DNA of 64,000 bases from G965227875 sp965227875 (GTDB taxonomy: Bacteria > Pseudomonadota > Alphaproteobacteria > Rhizobiales > JAJFHC01), in NCBI GenBank assembly GCA_965227875.1, contig OZ245783.1:2914001-2978000 (forward strand), in the 5' to 3' direction. How positions within the stretch are numbered: the first letter of the stretch is position 1; every line of letters begins with the position of its first letter. The notes below the pieces were generated by a model, which had not been told where the DNA came from, ran no database searches, and saw only the letters and a program-made list of their open reading frames with translations. Shown here in pieces: positions 1 to 7,938 of the stretch. A program made the position numbers and the translations under genes.

Positions 1-851
1 CGCTCAAGAAATCCGGCCTGAGGCCGCGCGACACCCACGACCTGTCCTCCGTCAGGGCGGTGATGTCCACCGGGTCTCCGCTGGCGCCAGAGAGTTTCGA
101 CTTCGTCTATGACGGCATCAAGCCCGACGTCCAGCTCGCCTCCGTCTCGGGCGGGACGGACATCGTCGGCTGTTTCGTGGGCGGCATCCCGACCCTGCCG
201 GTCTGGCGTGGCGAGATCCAGGGGGCCATGCTCGGCATGGCCGTCGACGTCTGGGACGAGGACGGCCGCCCGCTCGCTGCGGGCAAGGGCGAACTCGTCT
301 GCACCAGGCCCTTCCCCACCATGCCGATCGGGTTCTGGAAGGACGAGGACGGTTCGAAATACCACGACGCCTATTTCTCGCGTTTCGAGAATGTCTGGTG
401 CCACGGGGACTTCGCGGAGAAGACCGAGCATGGCGGTTACGTGATCCATGGCCGCTCCGACGCCACGCTCAACCCGGGCGGGGTCCGGATCGGCACCGCG
501 GAGATCTACGCCCAGGTCGAACAGATGCCGGAGGTCCTGGAAGCGATCGCCATTGGCCAGGACTGGGACAACGATGTGCGGGTCGTGCTGTTCGTCGTCC
601 TCGCCGACGGCGTGACGCTCGACGACGAACTCGTTGCGGCGATAAAGCAGCGCATCCGGTCGGGGGCCTCGCCGCGCCACGTTCCCGCGCGGGTGGTCGC
701 CGTCCGCGACATTCCCAGGACCAAGTCGGGAAAGATCACCGAACTCGCCGTGCGCGATGTCGTCCATGGCCGGGACGTCAAGAACAAGGAGGCCCTCGCC
801 AATCCCGAAGCGCTCGAGCTTTACCGGGATCTCGAGGAACTTAGGGCGTAG
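1..851 (+). CDS. aacS: Acetoacetyl-CoA synthetase, C-terminal part (5' end outside window)
   Basis: This is the 3' end of an ATP-dependent acetoacetate-CoA ligase of the ANL adenylating superfamily. It activates acetoacetate to acetoacetyl-CoA and so feeds polyhydroxybutyrate or ketone-body metabolism. The reading frame is open from base 3, so the start lies upstream of the window. Visible signatures are the adenylation core stretch SVSGGTDIVGCFVGG, the hinge segment WCHGDFAEKTEHGGY followed by HGRSDATLNPGGVRIG, and the C-terminal catalytic lysine loop IPRTKSGKITEL. About 280 residues are visible, against roughly 650 in the full family. The last 31 bases overlap the convergent iron permease gene. 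The family call is firm. A PHB link is suggested by the phasin gene near 7.3 kb but is not proven. Confidence 0.9.
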   Translation, partial: LKKSGLRPRDTHDLSSVRAVMSTGSPLAPESFDFVYDGIKPDVQLASVSGGTDIVGCFVGGIPTLPVWRGEIQGAMLGMAVDVWDEDGRPLAAGKGELVCTRPFPTMPIGFWKDEDGSKYHDAYFSRFENVWCHGDFAEKTEHGGYVIHGRSDATLNPGGVRIGTAEIYAQVEQMPEVLEAIAIGQDWDNDVRVVLFVVLADGVTLDDELVAAIKQRIRSGASPRHVPARVVAVRDIPRTKSGKITELAVRDVVHGRDVKNKEALANPEALELYRDLEELRA

Positions 852-2566
852 ACCGGGTCGCCGGCGGGAGCCGCCGACCTTTTCTTGGGGTCCCTGATCG
901 TCCTGTTGAGCAGGATGACCGGCAGGATGCCGACCGCGACGATGGTCAGGGCCGAAAGCGCGCTTTCCTCCAGAAGGTCGAGCGATGCGTAGGTGTAGAC
1001 GTGGGTCGCCAGCGTGTCGAAGTTGAACGGCCGCAGGAGCAGCGTGGCCGGCAGTTCCTTCATGCAGTCGACGAAGACGAGAAGCCCCGCGGTCGCCAGC
1101 GCCGGCCGGATGAGCGGCAGGTGAACCTCGCGCAGCGCCCCGGTCGCCGACCGGCCAAGGGTCCGGGCGGCTGCTTCCAGATTGGGCGTGACGCGCCCGA
1201 GGCCGGCCTCGATGGAGCCGAACGAAATTGCCAGGAAGCGGACCACGTAGGCGAACACGATCGAGAAGATCGTGCCCGTCAGCAGCAGCCCGGTCGTAAT
1301 GCCGAAGGTCTGCTGGGCGAACTCGTTGACGATGTTGTCGATCCGCGCCAGGGGCACCAGGATGCCGATCCCGAGAACCGCGCCCGGAACCGCGTACCCG
1401 ACGCTCGCGAACCGGATGGCGGCATGGATCAGCCCGGGCCGCGTGAGGCGATGTGCGTAGGCCAGCACGAGACCGATCGCCACCGCGGCCATCGAGGCGA
1501 GGATCGAGAGGAGAAGGCTGTTGCGCGCGAAGCGGAAATAGTCGGCGCTGGCGCTCGCGGAAAAATTGCCGATCGCGAAGTCGGCCAGGACGGCGCCGGG
1601 GATCACGAACCCGAACACGATCGGCAGGGTGCAGGCGAGGGTGGTGGCCCAGCCCCGTACGCCGCGAAGCCGGTGAGGCGAGGCCGGGCGTTCGCGTCGC
1701 GACATGTGGTGAAAACGCTGCCCGCGGCGGCCCGCTCGTTCGAGCCAGATCAGCGCGAAGACAAACACCAGCATGACGCAGGCGATCTGCGCGGCACCGC
1801 CGAGATTGCTGCGCCCCAGCCACGTCGAGTAGATGCCGACGGTAAGCGTGTTCACGCCGAAATACTCGACGGCGCCGATATCGTTGAGGCATTCCATCAT
1901 GGCGAGCGTGACACCGACGACGATGGCGGGCCGGGCCAGCGGCAGGGCGACGACAAAAAACGTCCCCCAGGGATTTCGGCCGAGCGTGCGGCTGACCTCG
2001 AGCAGGCACGCTGACTGCTTCATGAAGCTCGCCCGTGCGGTCAGGTAGACATAGGGGTAGAGCACGAACGACATGACGAAGATGGCGCCCCCGAGCGATC
2101 GTACGTCGGGAAACCAGTAGTCACGCGGTGTGCTCCAGCCGAACGTCTCGCGTAACAGGCCCTGCACGAACCCGGAGTATTCGAAGGCGTCCACATAGGT
2201 GTACGCGATGATGTAGGTCGGCGTCGCAAGGGGGACGAGCAGGGCCCATTTCAGCATTTTGCGGCCGGGGAAACGGCACATTGTCACGAGCCAGGCGGTG
2301 GATGTGCCGACCACGAACGTGACCAACCCGACACCGGTCATGAGCAGCAGCGTCGTCTGCACGTAGCCCGGCAGCACCGTGCGCATCAGGTGCGGCCAGA
2401 TGTTGTCCGTCGGGTTCACGGCGAGCACGCCGACGGCCGCGATCGGCGCGGCGACCAGAAGGCTGCCGATGAGCGCCGCTACGGCCCAGCGTCGATCGCC
2501 GTTGCCGTTCCGGCGACGCGGCGTGTCCTGTGGCGTATGATGTGTGGTCTGGTCGACCGGCTGCAT
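821..2566 (-). CDS. Fe3+ ABC transporter permease, fused two-domain FbpB/SfuB type
   Basis: A 581-residue inner-membrane protein with two tandem permease halves of about six membrane segments each, the arrangement of FbpB/SfuB/AfuB ferric iron permeases. After a charged cytoplasmic N-terminus the first segment starts near residue 28. Each half carries an EAA-type loop for the ATPase: RTLGRNPWGTFFVVALPLARPA in the first and ARTLGRSATGALREVHLPLIRPA in the second. The gene lies downstream of bfd and bfr on the same strand, which supports an iron role, but the binding protein and ATPase are not adjacent. The ribosome-binding site is weak and the start is uncertain by a few codons. A thiamine or other FbpB-like substrate cannot be excluded. 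Confidence 0.85.
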   Translation of the reverse strand: MQPVDQTTHHTPQDTPRRRNGNGDRRWAVAALIGSLLVAAPIAAVGVLAVNPTDNIWPHLMRTVLPGYVQTTLLLMTGVGLVTFVVGTSTAWLVTMCRFPGRKMLKWALLVPLATPTYIIAYTYVDAFEYSGFVQGLLRETFGWSTPRDYWFPDVRSLGGAIFVMSFVLYPYVYLTARASFMKQSACLLEVSRTLGRNPWGTFFVVALPLARPAIVVGVTLAMMECLNDIGAVEYFGVNTLTVGIYSTWLGRSNLGGAAQIACVMLVFVFALIWLERAGRRGQRFHHMSRRERPASPHRLRGVRGWATTLACTLPIVFGFVIPGAVLADFAIGNFSASASADYFRFARNSLLLSILASMAAVAIGLVLAYAHRLTRPGLIHAAIRFASVGYAVPGAVLGIGILVPLARIDNIVNEFAQQTFGITTGLLLTGTIFSIVFAYVVRFLAISFGSIEAGLGRVTPNLEAAARTLGRSATGALREVHLPLIRPALATAGLLVFVDCMKELPATLLLRPFNFDTLATHVYTYASLDLLEESALSALTIVAVGILPVILLNRTIRDPKKRSAAPAGDPVYALSSSRSR

Positions 2567-2603
2567 GGATCACTTTCGGCTGGCGGCGTGCCGGTGCACG
2601 AGC

Positions 2604-2630
2604 CGGCATTGCGATCGGTTCGCAATGCCG
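2604..2630. repeat. Perfect 11-bp inverted repeat upstream of the iron permease
   Basis: Arms CGGCATTGCGA (2604-2614) and TCGCAATGCCG (2620-2630) flank a TCGGT loop, 38 bases upstream of the permease start and 70 bases after the bfr stop. Neither strand carries a T-run after the arms, so it is a poor intrinsic terminator. It could be an operator or an mRNA processing hairpin between bfr and the permease. Confidence 0.6.
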
Positions 2631-2699
2631 TCCAGCCGTTATATGACCCGCGATGATTGGCGGTCAACCAACAGAAATTTGAGGCGCAGGGGCGCGGAC

Positions 2700-3164
2700 T
2701 CAGATTTGCGACTGGAGGAAGTTCTGGTCGCCGACCTGGTCCATGAGGTGGAGCTGGGATTCGAGCCAGTCGATGTGCTCCTCCTCGTCGCTGATCAGTT
2801 CCTCGAACAGTTCGCGGGAAACCGTGTCGTTGACCTCGTGGCAGTGCTTGGCGCCCTCACGATAGAGTTCGCGCGCGGTGTGCTCACCCGCCAAGTCGCT
2901 CTTGAACATCTCGCGCACGGTCTCGCCGATCATCAGCGTGTCGAGATCCTGCAGGTTCGGAAGACCCTCCAGAAAGAGGATGCGCTGGATCAGCTTGTCG
3001 GCATGATGCATCTCCTCGATCGATTCCTCGTGGATCTTCTTGGAGAGTTTCTCGAAGCCCCAGTCCTGCAGGATGCGCGAATGCAGGAAATACTGGTTGA
3101 TCGCCGTCAGCTCGAGTTTCAGGGCCTTGTTCAGGTATTCGATAACGGTGGCGTCGCCTTTCAT
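2700..3164 (-). CDS. bfr: Bacterioferritin
   Basis: A 154-residue haem-containing ferritin that oxidises Fe2+ and stores the iron in a 24-subunit shell. The start at 3164 gives the canonical N-terminus MKGDATVIEYLNKALKLELT and has a good ribosome-binding site (GAGGACAG); an in-frame TTG 15 bases upstream is unlikely to be used. Ferroxidase ligands are visible in order: E18 in LELTAINQYF, E51 and H54 in EEMHHADKLI (with haem ligand M52), and E127 and H130 in SDEEEHIDWLE. Length matches the family. It sits just downstream of bfd on the same strand, the usual pairing for iron storage and release. An Irr-like box lies directly upstream. Confidence 0.97.
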   Translation of the reverse strand: MKGDATVIEYLNKALKLELTAINQYFLHSRILQDWGFEKLSKKIHEESIEEMHHADKLIQRILFLEGLPNLQDLDTLMIGETVREMFKSDLAGEHTARELYREGAKHCHEVNDTVSRELFEELISDEEEHIDWLESQLHLMDQVGDQNFLQSQI

Positions 3165-3185
3165 GGTCACTGTCCTCAAGCCAAG

Positions 3186-3202
3186 TTTGGAATAATTCTA
3201 AA
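3186..3202. promoter_or_regulatory. ICE-like (Irr) operator upstream of bfr
   Basis: The 17-bp near-palindrome TTTGGAATAATTCTAAA (on the bfr strand TTTAGAA-TTA-TTCCAAA) has 7-bp arms with a single mismatch. It matches the iron control element TTTAGAA-N3-TTCTAAA bound by Irr in alphaproteobacteria. It lies 22-38 bases upstream of the bfr start, between bfd and bfr, where Irr would repress iron storage under low iron. Assignment rests on pattern match only. Confidence 0.6.
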
Positions 3203-3225
3203 TTTAGACAGGATCGTGATTCATG

Positions 3226-3447
3226 TCAACGGCGCTGAGGGTTATCCCCGGTCGTTTCTGCGTCCTGCGGCTGCCGCGCCGCTTCCGCGGCCGCCTCGTC
3301 CACGATCTCCTTGACCTTCTTCATGCAGCCTCCGCATTGGGGACTGTGGCCCAGGAGCCCGTAGCACGCGATCGTCGAACCGCAGGCACGCGGCGCGACT
3401 TCGCGAAACTCCTTCTCCGAAATGACGTTGCACGAACAAATGATCAT
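3226..3447 (-). CDS. bfd: Bacterioferritin-associated ferredoxin
   Basis: A 73-residue [2Fe-2S] protein that docks on bacterioferritin and reduces the stored ferric core so iron can be mobilised. The four cluster cysteines are in the expected CxC and CxxC pattern: C4 and C6 in MIICSCNVIS, C38 and C41 in SPQCGGCMKK. Residues after about 55 form an alanine- and acid-rich tail that is not part of the fold. The gene is upstream of bfr on the same strand with a gap of about 60 bases that holds the ICE-like box, so bfr may have its own promoter as well as read-through from bfd. Confidence 0.93.
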   Translation of the reverse strand: MIICSCNVISEKEFREVAPRACGSTIACYGLLGHSPQCGGCMKKVKEIVDEAAAEAARQPQDAETTGDNPQRR

Positions 3448-3560
3448 CAGCCCGGGAATCCGCTGTCTGCCTTGGCCGGTCTCCTGAAACGAGTATGCAC
3501 AATGGCGAGTGCCCGGCGGTTATTCAAGTGGAAGACCCCTGCCTCGCGGTAATCCGAAGG

Positions 3561-6518
3561 TCAGTCGGCCAGGACACGTGTCGTGGGGAAGGTGATCTGC
3601 ACGAGCGTTCCGTGATCGGGTTCGCTTTCGATGCTGAATTCCGCCCTGTTGGCTTCCGTGAGCGCCTTGGTGAGCGGCAGGCCGAGGCCGGTGCCGACCT
3701 GGTCGGGGCGGCCGGACTTGCGGATCTGGCGAAACGGCTCGAGCGCCATCTTGAGCTCGTCCTCGTTCATGCCGATGCCGGTGTCCTTGACCCGGATCTG
3801 GACACGGCCCCCGTCGTCGGTCAGTCCCGAAACGATGACCTGGCCGCCCGCGTCCGTGAACTTGATGGCGTTGGACAGCACATTGAGCACGATCTGGCGC
3901 ATGCTCCGCTGGTCTGCCACCACGGGCGGCAGGTCGGTGGCCAGGGACGACCGGATGATGATGCGCTCCCGGTTCGCCTGGGGCTGCATGATGCTGATGC
4001 ACTGCCCGACGATATCGGCGAGATTTACGCTCGTGAAGTTGAGCTCCATCTTGCCGGCCTCGACCTTCGACAGGTCGAGCAGGTCGTTGATGAGGCTCAG
4101 CAGGTGCTCGCCGGAACTGTGGATGTCGTTGATGTAGCCCTTGTAGCGGTCATTGGCGAGCGGTCCGAACTTCTCCGCGGTCATGACCTCCGAGAACCCG
4201 ATGATCGCGTTGAGCGGCGTGCGCAGCTCATGGCTGATCTTGGCCAGGAACTCCGACTTCTGGATGCTCGCCTGTTCCGCCGCGTCCTTCGCCTTGCGAA
4301 GATCGGCCTCGGCCTTCTTCCAGTGGGTGATGTCGCGCACCACGGCGCACAGTCTCGCAGGGGCGTCGGCGCCGGCGCGCTCGCCGTTCATGCGTCCGAG
4401 CGTCAGGAAAAGCGGTATCTCCCCGCCGTTTTTCTCGAGAGCCACCACTTCGCGGCCGTCGTTGAAGATGCTCGCGAGCCCGCTGTCGGTGAGGCTGGCG
4501 ACATAGTCCGTGACGGCTGCAGCGCTCTCCGCCGTCATCAGTTCGGCGAGGCTGCGGCCTGCGATCTCCGCCTTGTCGTATCCGAAGATGGCTTCCGCGC
4601 TGGAGTTGAGCGAGACGATTCCGCCCTGGGCGTCGAGCGTCAGGATGCCGTCCGTCGCCGTGTCGAGCATCGACTGGAGTTCCGCTTCGCGGGCACCGAC
4701 GGAAGGTTCGTCCGCTGAAGGCGGTGCCGGTTCGACGATCTGCGCCAGTGCGACGAGCACCGCCGGCGCGCCGTCCCAGCCGACCGTGCCGAGCATGGCT
4801 CTGAAACGGTCCGAACCGTCGGGCCCGGACTTGACCTCGAACCCCGAACGCGCGGCGACCTCCTCCGGTTTTTCCGGGTCGAGCCGGGACAGCTCTCCGC
4901 TTGCCGCATCGTCATGGGTGAATATCGCGTCGACCGGAACGGGAAAGTCCTGGTCCGCGTTTTCGCCGGACATGAACATCGCCTTGGCGGCCGGGTTGGC
5001 GAAAACCGCCGTGTCGGCGCGGGTCACGAGCACGGGATAGGGCAGGCTGGCGAGGACCGGGCCGAGCAGTTCGGAATCCGGCACCGCCTTGTCCGCAACC
5101 GCTTCGTCTTCCGCGTCCTGTTCCGGTTCGCCCGGCTCCACCGCCTCTTCGGTAATGGTTTCGCTGGCCTGCTCGGCCGGAATCGCCGGTGCGGCCGCGG
5201 CGCTGTCGGTGCCGGTGTCCGTCGCAACGACGGCCTGCGGTCCGCCGTCGGTCTCGGGTTTCGCGTCGGCCTGCGCGGTGACCGTTCCGTCGTCAGTATC
5301 CGCCCGGTTCGCCCGATGGTTCACCTCGTCGCGAATCTGCCGGAACGTCCTGCGGTCGGTCTCGTCGAGGCCGCCACGGTCCTCCGGATTCGCGTCGTCT
5401 TCGGACACGTCGCTGGCGCGGTGGTCGCGGTCCTCGCGTGCAGCTTCGGCGGCGGTCCGCGCGGTGCCGACACCCCGGTAACCTCGGAACGCGCCATGGG
5501 CGTCATGGGCCGGCGTCGCGCTGAGCACGATGGTGACCGTGGCGCCGTCGGCGTTCCAGTCGGTGGCCGTGCGCCACGCCTTGCGTGCCCGGCAGGCGGC
5601 GAGGATGCGGCCGTCCGCGTCGCAACCGAAACGGTTGGCCGTGTCCTGCCACGACCGGCCCAGCAGGTCCCGGCTGTCGAGGCCCGTGGCCTGTTCGAAC
5701 CCGCTGGACACGTCCTTCCAGGTCAGGTCGGCGTCGAGTTCCCAGGTGAAATCCGCCGCGGCGGCCACGAAATCGGCCAGCCGGTCGTTGTTCTCACGAA
5801 GGTTGCGTTCGAGGCTGCGTCGCTCGGTGATGTCGTCGAAGACGATGGCGATCGTGCCGTCGTCGCCCGGTCGTTCCCCCGGCACGTGCCGGGCCGTGAG
5901 CCGGTGCACGCGGTCGCCGTAGCGCGTGGAGATCGTGCGGGTCTCGCTGACGACGCCGGCTTCGGCGACGCGGCCGGCGAACTCGGCCGCCGCCTCGCTG
6001 TCGCCCAGCAGAAGGGCAAGGTCGGTCGCCGGCATGCCGTCCCGGGCGGTTTCAAAGATTTCGCCGGCCGCCCGGTTCGCGCCGAGGAGGAGGCCCGTCA
6101 TGTCGAACTGGGCCACGGCGACGGGCAGGGCGTCTGCCGAGAGTTCGGCCGGGCCGGCCGCTCGTTCCATGCGGCGGCCCGATTCCGCGATCATCAGGAG
6201 CCCCGTCCGGCCGTCGGCCAGGCTCTGCAGGGCGCAGCGGCAGCGGATGGTGCCGCGCCGGCCGCTCGAGGGAAATGCGAAATCCTCCTCGACGGTCGTG
6301 TTCTGGGCGATGGCGCGGGCGATGTGGACGAGCCTGTCCACACCGGGTTCGCCGGCGTCGAACCGCCTGTCGAGCACATCGAACAGGCTTTCCGCGCCCC
6401 AGAAGGCCAGGCCGGCGTCGTTCGACCACACGATGCGCAGCCGGTCCGTGTCCCAGAGCCACGCCGCACGGGCGTCGCCGCTCAGGGCGTCGAGAGATGG
6501 CGTATCGTACAGACTCAC
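3561..6518 (-). CDS. Multi-PAS sensor histidine kinase, PleC/DivJ-like
   Basis: A 985-residue orphan hybrid-less histidine kinase. Approximate domain order: PAS-like regions at 1-115, 125-235 (ending DDITERRSLERNL) and 245-350; a low-complexity Ala/Glu/Asp/Thr-rich linker at 350-480; PAS regions at 485-595 and 610-735 (ending VVRDITHWKKAEADLRKAK); HisKA with the phospho-accepting histidine near 763 in KISHELRTPLNAIIGFSEVM; and HATPase with N-box NVLSNAIKFTD, G1 DTGIGMNED and G2 VGTGLGLPLTKAL. No membrane segment and no receiver domain are visible, so it should be cytoplasmic. The HisKA motif resembles the PleC/DivJ/CckA group of cell-cycle kinases. The start codon is GTG at 6518 with a weak ribosome-binding site. 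No cognate regulator is adjacent. Confidence 0.88.
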   Translation of the reverse strand: MSLYDTPSLDALSGDARAAWLWDTDRLRIVWSNDAGLAFWGAESLFDVLDRRFDAGEPGVDRLVHIARAIAQNTTVEEDFAFPSSGRRGTIRCRCALQSLADGRTGLLMIAESGRRMERAAGPAELSADALPVAVAQFDMTGLLLGANRAAGEIFETARDGMPATDLALLLGDSEAAAEFAGRVAEAGVVSETRTISTRYGDRVHRLTARHVPGERPGDDGTIAIVFDDITERRSLERNLRENNDRLADFVAAAADFTWELDADLTWKDVSSGFEQATGLDSRDLLGRSWQDTANRFGCDADGRILAACRARKAWRTATDWNADGATVTIVLSATPAHDAHGAFRGYRGVGTARTAAEAAREDRDHRASDVSEDDANPEDRGGLDETDRRTFRQIRDEVNHRANRADTDDGTVTAQADAKPETDGGPQAVVATDTGTDSAAAAPAIPAEQASETITEEAVEPGEPEQDAEDEAVADKAVPDSELLGPVLASLPYPVLVTRADTAVFANPAAKAMFMSGENADQDFPVPVDAIFTHDDAASGELSRLDPEKPEEVAARSGFEVKSGPDGSDRFRAMLGTVGWDGAPAVLVALAQIVEPAPPSADEPSVGAREAELQSMLDTATDGILTLDAQGGIVSLNSSAEAIFGYDKAEIAGRSLAELMTAESAAAVTDYVASLTDSGLASIFNDGREVVALEKNGGEIPLFLTLGRMNGERAGADAPARLCAVVRDITHWKKAEADLRKAKDAAEQASIQKSEFLAKISHELRTPLNAIIGFSEVMTAEKFGPLANDRYKGYINDIHSSGEHLLSLINDLLDLSKVEAGKMELNFTSVNLADIVGQCISIMQPQANRERIIIRSSLATDLPPVVADQRSMRQIVLNVLSNAIKFTDAGGQVIVSGLTDDGGRVQIRVKDTGIGMNEDELKMALEPFRQIRKSGRPDQVGTGLGLPLTKALTEANRAEFSIESEPDHGTLVQITFPTTRVLAD

Positions 6519-6727
6519 GGGCTGTTCATCCCTTGCCGCGCCGGACGACAGGTCCGGCCGGAAATCCCCAGTGGCCTCGGTTGATGCTGAATACAGGTCT
6601 GCTGCATCTCCGCCAAGATGCCTCGAACCGATCTGAAGTGCACATTACCCCATTATGGATGCGTCCGTCCACATGGCCGGATGCGATATCCAAGGTTCGT
6701 CAAGGCCTTGATCGGCGGGGTCCCGTG

Positions 6728-7066
6728 TCACTCCGGCTTGCGTGCGCCGCCCGGTTTCGGCTTGCGCCGCGGCCCGTCGCGATGCGGCCTTGGACCGGTT
6801 CCGCCGTTTCCGCGGCGGTCCCTTCTGGGCGCGGTTTTTCCCGGGGCGGACTTCGCCCGCGCCGCTTTCCCGGCGGCGGCCGGTGCCTGGCCTTCCGCCC
6901 GGCGGGCGGCGTCGACGAGTTCCTCGGCGATCTCGCGCGCTTCCTCGGGCGTGAAGTCCATGGGCAGGTCGATGCCGTTGCCTGCGACATAGATCCGCAC
7001 CATGCCGAGAGTGGTGGGCCCGATCTGCAATTCCCCGGGCATGTCCGTCTGCCGGTCGATCCCCAT
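6728..7066 (-). CDS. DUF6324 family protein with basic C-terminal tail
   Basis: A 112-residue protein. The first 60 residues (SDMPGEL-like start, then LQIGPTTLGMVRIYVAGNG and LPMDFTPEEAREIAEELVDAA) match from memory a small conserved alphaproteobacterial family, DUF6324, of unknown function. Residues 60-112 are an Ala/Lys/Arg/Pro-rich tail with high positive charge, which could bind nucleic acid or a polyanion. It is divergent from the phasin gene, sharing a 184-bp intergenic region. A longer in-frame-looking upstream start in other frames was not used, because the conserved block begins right at this methionine. Confidence 0.6.
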   Translation of the reverse strand: MGIDRQTDMPGELQIGPTTLGMVRIYVAGNGIDLPMDFTPEEAREIAEELVDAARRAEGQAPAAAGKAARAKSAPGKTAPRRDRRGNGGTGPRPHRDGPRRKPKPGGARKPE

Positions 7067-7145
7067 TTTGGTGAAGCTCCTCGCTGAGTACTCCGCTCAT
7101 ATGGCAAATGACCGCATGGCTGGCAAGCATAACGAAAGTTGTATA

Positions 7146-7178
7146 TTGTGCAGCGCACAAAAATGTTGCAATGCACAA
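7146..7178. promoter_or_regulatory. Candidate PhaR operator upstream of phasin
   Basis: A perfect 6-bp-arm palindrome TTGTGC-AGC-GCACAA (7146-7160) is followed by a second half-palindrome TTGC-AAT-GCACAA (7166-7178). TGC/GCA-rich dyads of this type upstream of phasin genes are bound by the PHB-responsive repressor PhaR in alphaproteobacteria. They lie 70-105 bases before the phasin start, compatible with promoter overlap. The DUF6324 gene reads away from the same region. Confidence 0.5.
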
Positions 7179-7250
7179 AAGCAGTGCCTATATGAAGGTC
7201 GAACGGGGCGCGGTGTGGCACCGGGCCCCGATAACATGGAGAACATGACA

Positions 7251-7694
7251 ATGAGCAAGACCAGCACGAAGACCGCAATGCCCGAGATCGAAGTCCCGGC
7301 AGGTGTTCGCGAATTTGCTGAGAAGTCCGTTGATCAGGCGCAGGTTGTCTACGGCCAGTTCCGTGACGCCGCGCAGGAAACGGTGGACATGCTCGACGAG
7401 TCCGCGACCGCCCTGAAGGACGGAACCGCAGGCGTCCAGATCAAGGCGATCGATTTCGCCCAGGCCAACATCCTGTCCGGCTTCGATCTGGCCCGCAAGA
7501 TGATCGCGGCCAAGGACGCGAAGGAAGTGGTCGACCTCCAGGCCGGCTACGCCCGCGACCAGGTCAAGGTCGTCACCGAACAGGCCCGTGAACTGAGCGC
7601 GCTTTACGCGAAGGTCACCGAAGACGCCTCCCGTCCCCTCAAGGCCGGCGTGAGCAAGTCCTTCGAAAAGGTCAAGTCGGCCCTGCCGGCCTGA
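7251..7694 (+). CDS. Phasin family protein
   Basis: A 147-residue amphipathic helical protein of the phasin family, which coats polyhydroxyalkanoate granules. The sequence shows long helices with heptad-like hydrophobics (VREFAEKSVDQAQVVYGQF, FAQANILSGFDLARKMIAAK, LQAGYARDQVKVVTEQARE) and no cysteine. The start at 7251 is preferred because GGAG lies 9 bases upstream; in-frame ATGs at 7236 and 7245 lack such a site. Two TTGTGC/GCACAA dyads upstream suggest PhaR control, and a hairpin terminator follows. MaoC (49.6 kb) and acetoacetyl-CoA synthetase (window start) would fit PHB metabolism, but no PHB synthase is in view. Confidence 0.85.
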   Translation: MSKTSTKTAMPEIEVPAGVREFAEKSVDQAQVVYGQFRDAAQETVDMLDESATALKDGTAGVQIKAIDFAQANILSGFDLARKMIAAKDAKEVVDLQAGYARDQVKVVTEQARELSALYAKVTEDASRPLKAGVSKSFEKVKSALPA

Positions 7695-7737
7695 TCGGGC
7701 AATGCATAAAGGTATTCCGCCCTGCGGGTGCCGTCGG

Positions 7738-7770
7738 GAAGAGGTCGCCACAGGCGGCCTCTTCTCATTT
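7738..7770 (+). terminator. Rho-independent terminator after phasin
   Basis: Arms GAAGAGG (7738-7744) and CCTCTTC (7758-7764), with inner GCC/GGC pairing, are followed by a T-containing tail (TCATTT). It sits about 45 bases after the phasin stop and before the tRNA gene. Confidence 0.65.
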
Positions 7771-7861
7771 GTGCCCGCGTCGAAACATCGCGCGACGGCG
7801 CAATCATTGGGTTGAAATAGCCAGCGGTTCGGCGTAGTTTGCGCGCCAATTCGCCAGACGT

Positions 7862-7938
7862 GCCGCCTTAGCTCAGTAGGTTAGAGCGCTAGATTGTGGA
7901 TCTAGAGGTCCCCCGTTCGAACCGGGGAGGCGGTACCA
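7862..7938 (+). tRNA. tRNA-His (GTG anticodon)
   Basis: A complete cloverleaf with encoded CCA (7936-7938). The anticodon stem-loop CTAGA-TTGTGGA-TCTAG gives anticodon GUG. The T-stem is CCCCG-TTCGAAC-CGGGG and the D-arm is AGCTCAG...GAGC. The acceptor stem pairs GCCGCCT with AGGCGGT, so position 1:72 is G:U and the discriminator is A73. The base before G1 is T, so the otherwise near-universal G-1 is not encoded. This is the unusual tRNA-His type known from alphaproteobacteria, whose HisRS reads U72 and A73 instead of G-1. Confidence 0.97.

Noticed and set aside
4914..6584. 556-codon plus-strand frame opposite the histidine kinase
   Set aside because: Compositional shadow; the kinase on the other strand carries all catalytic boxes.
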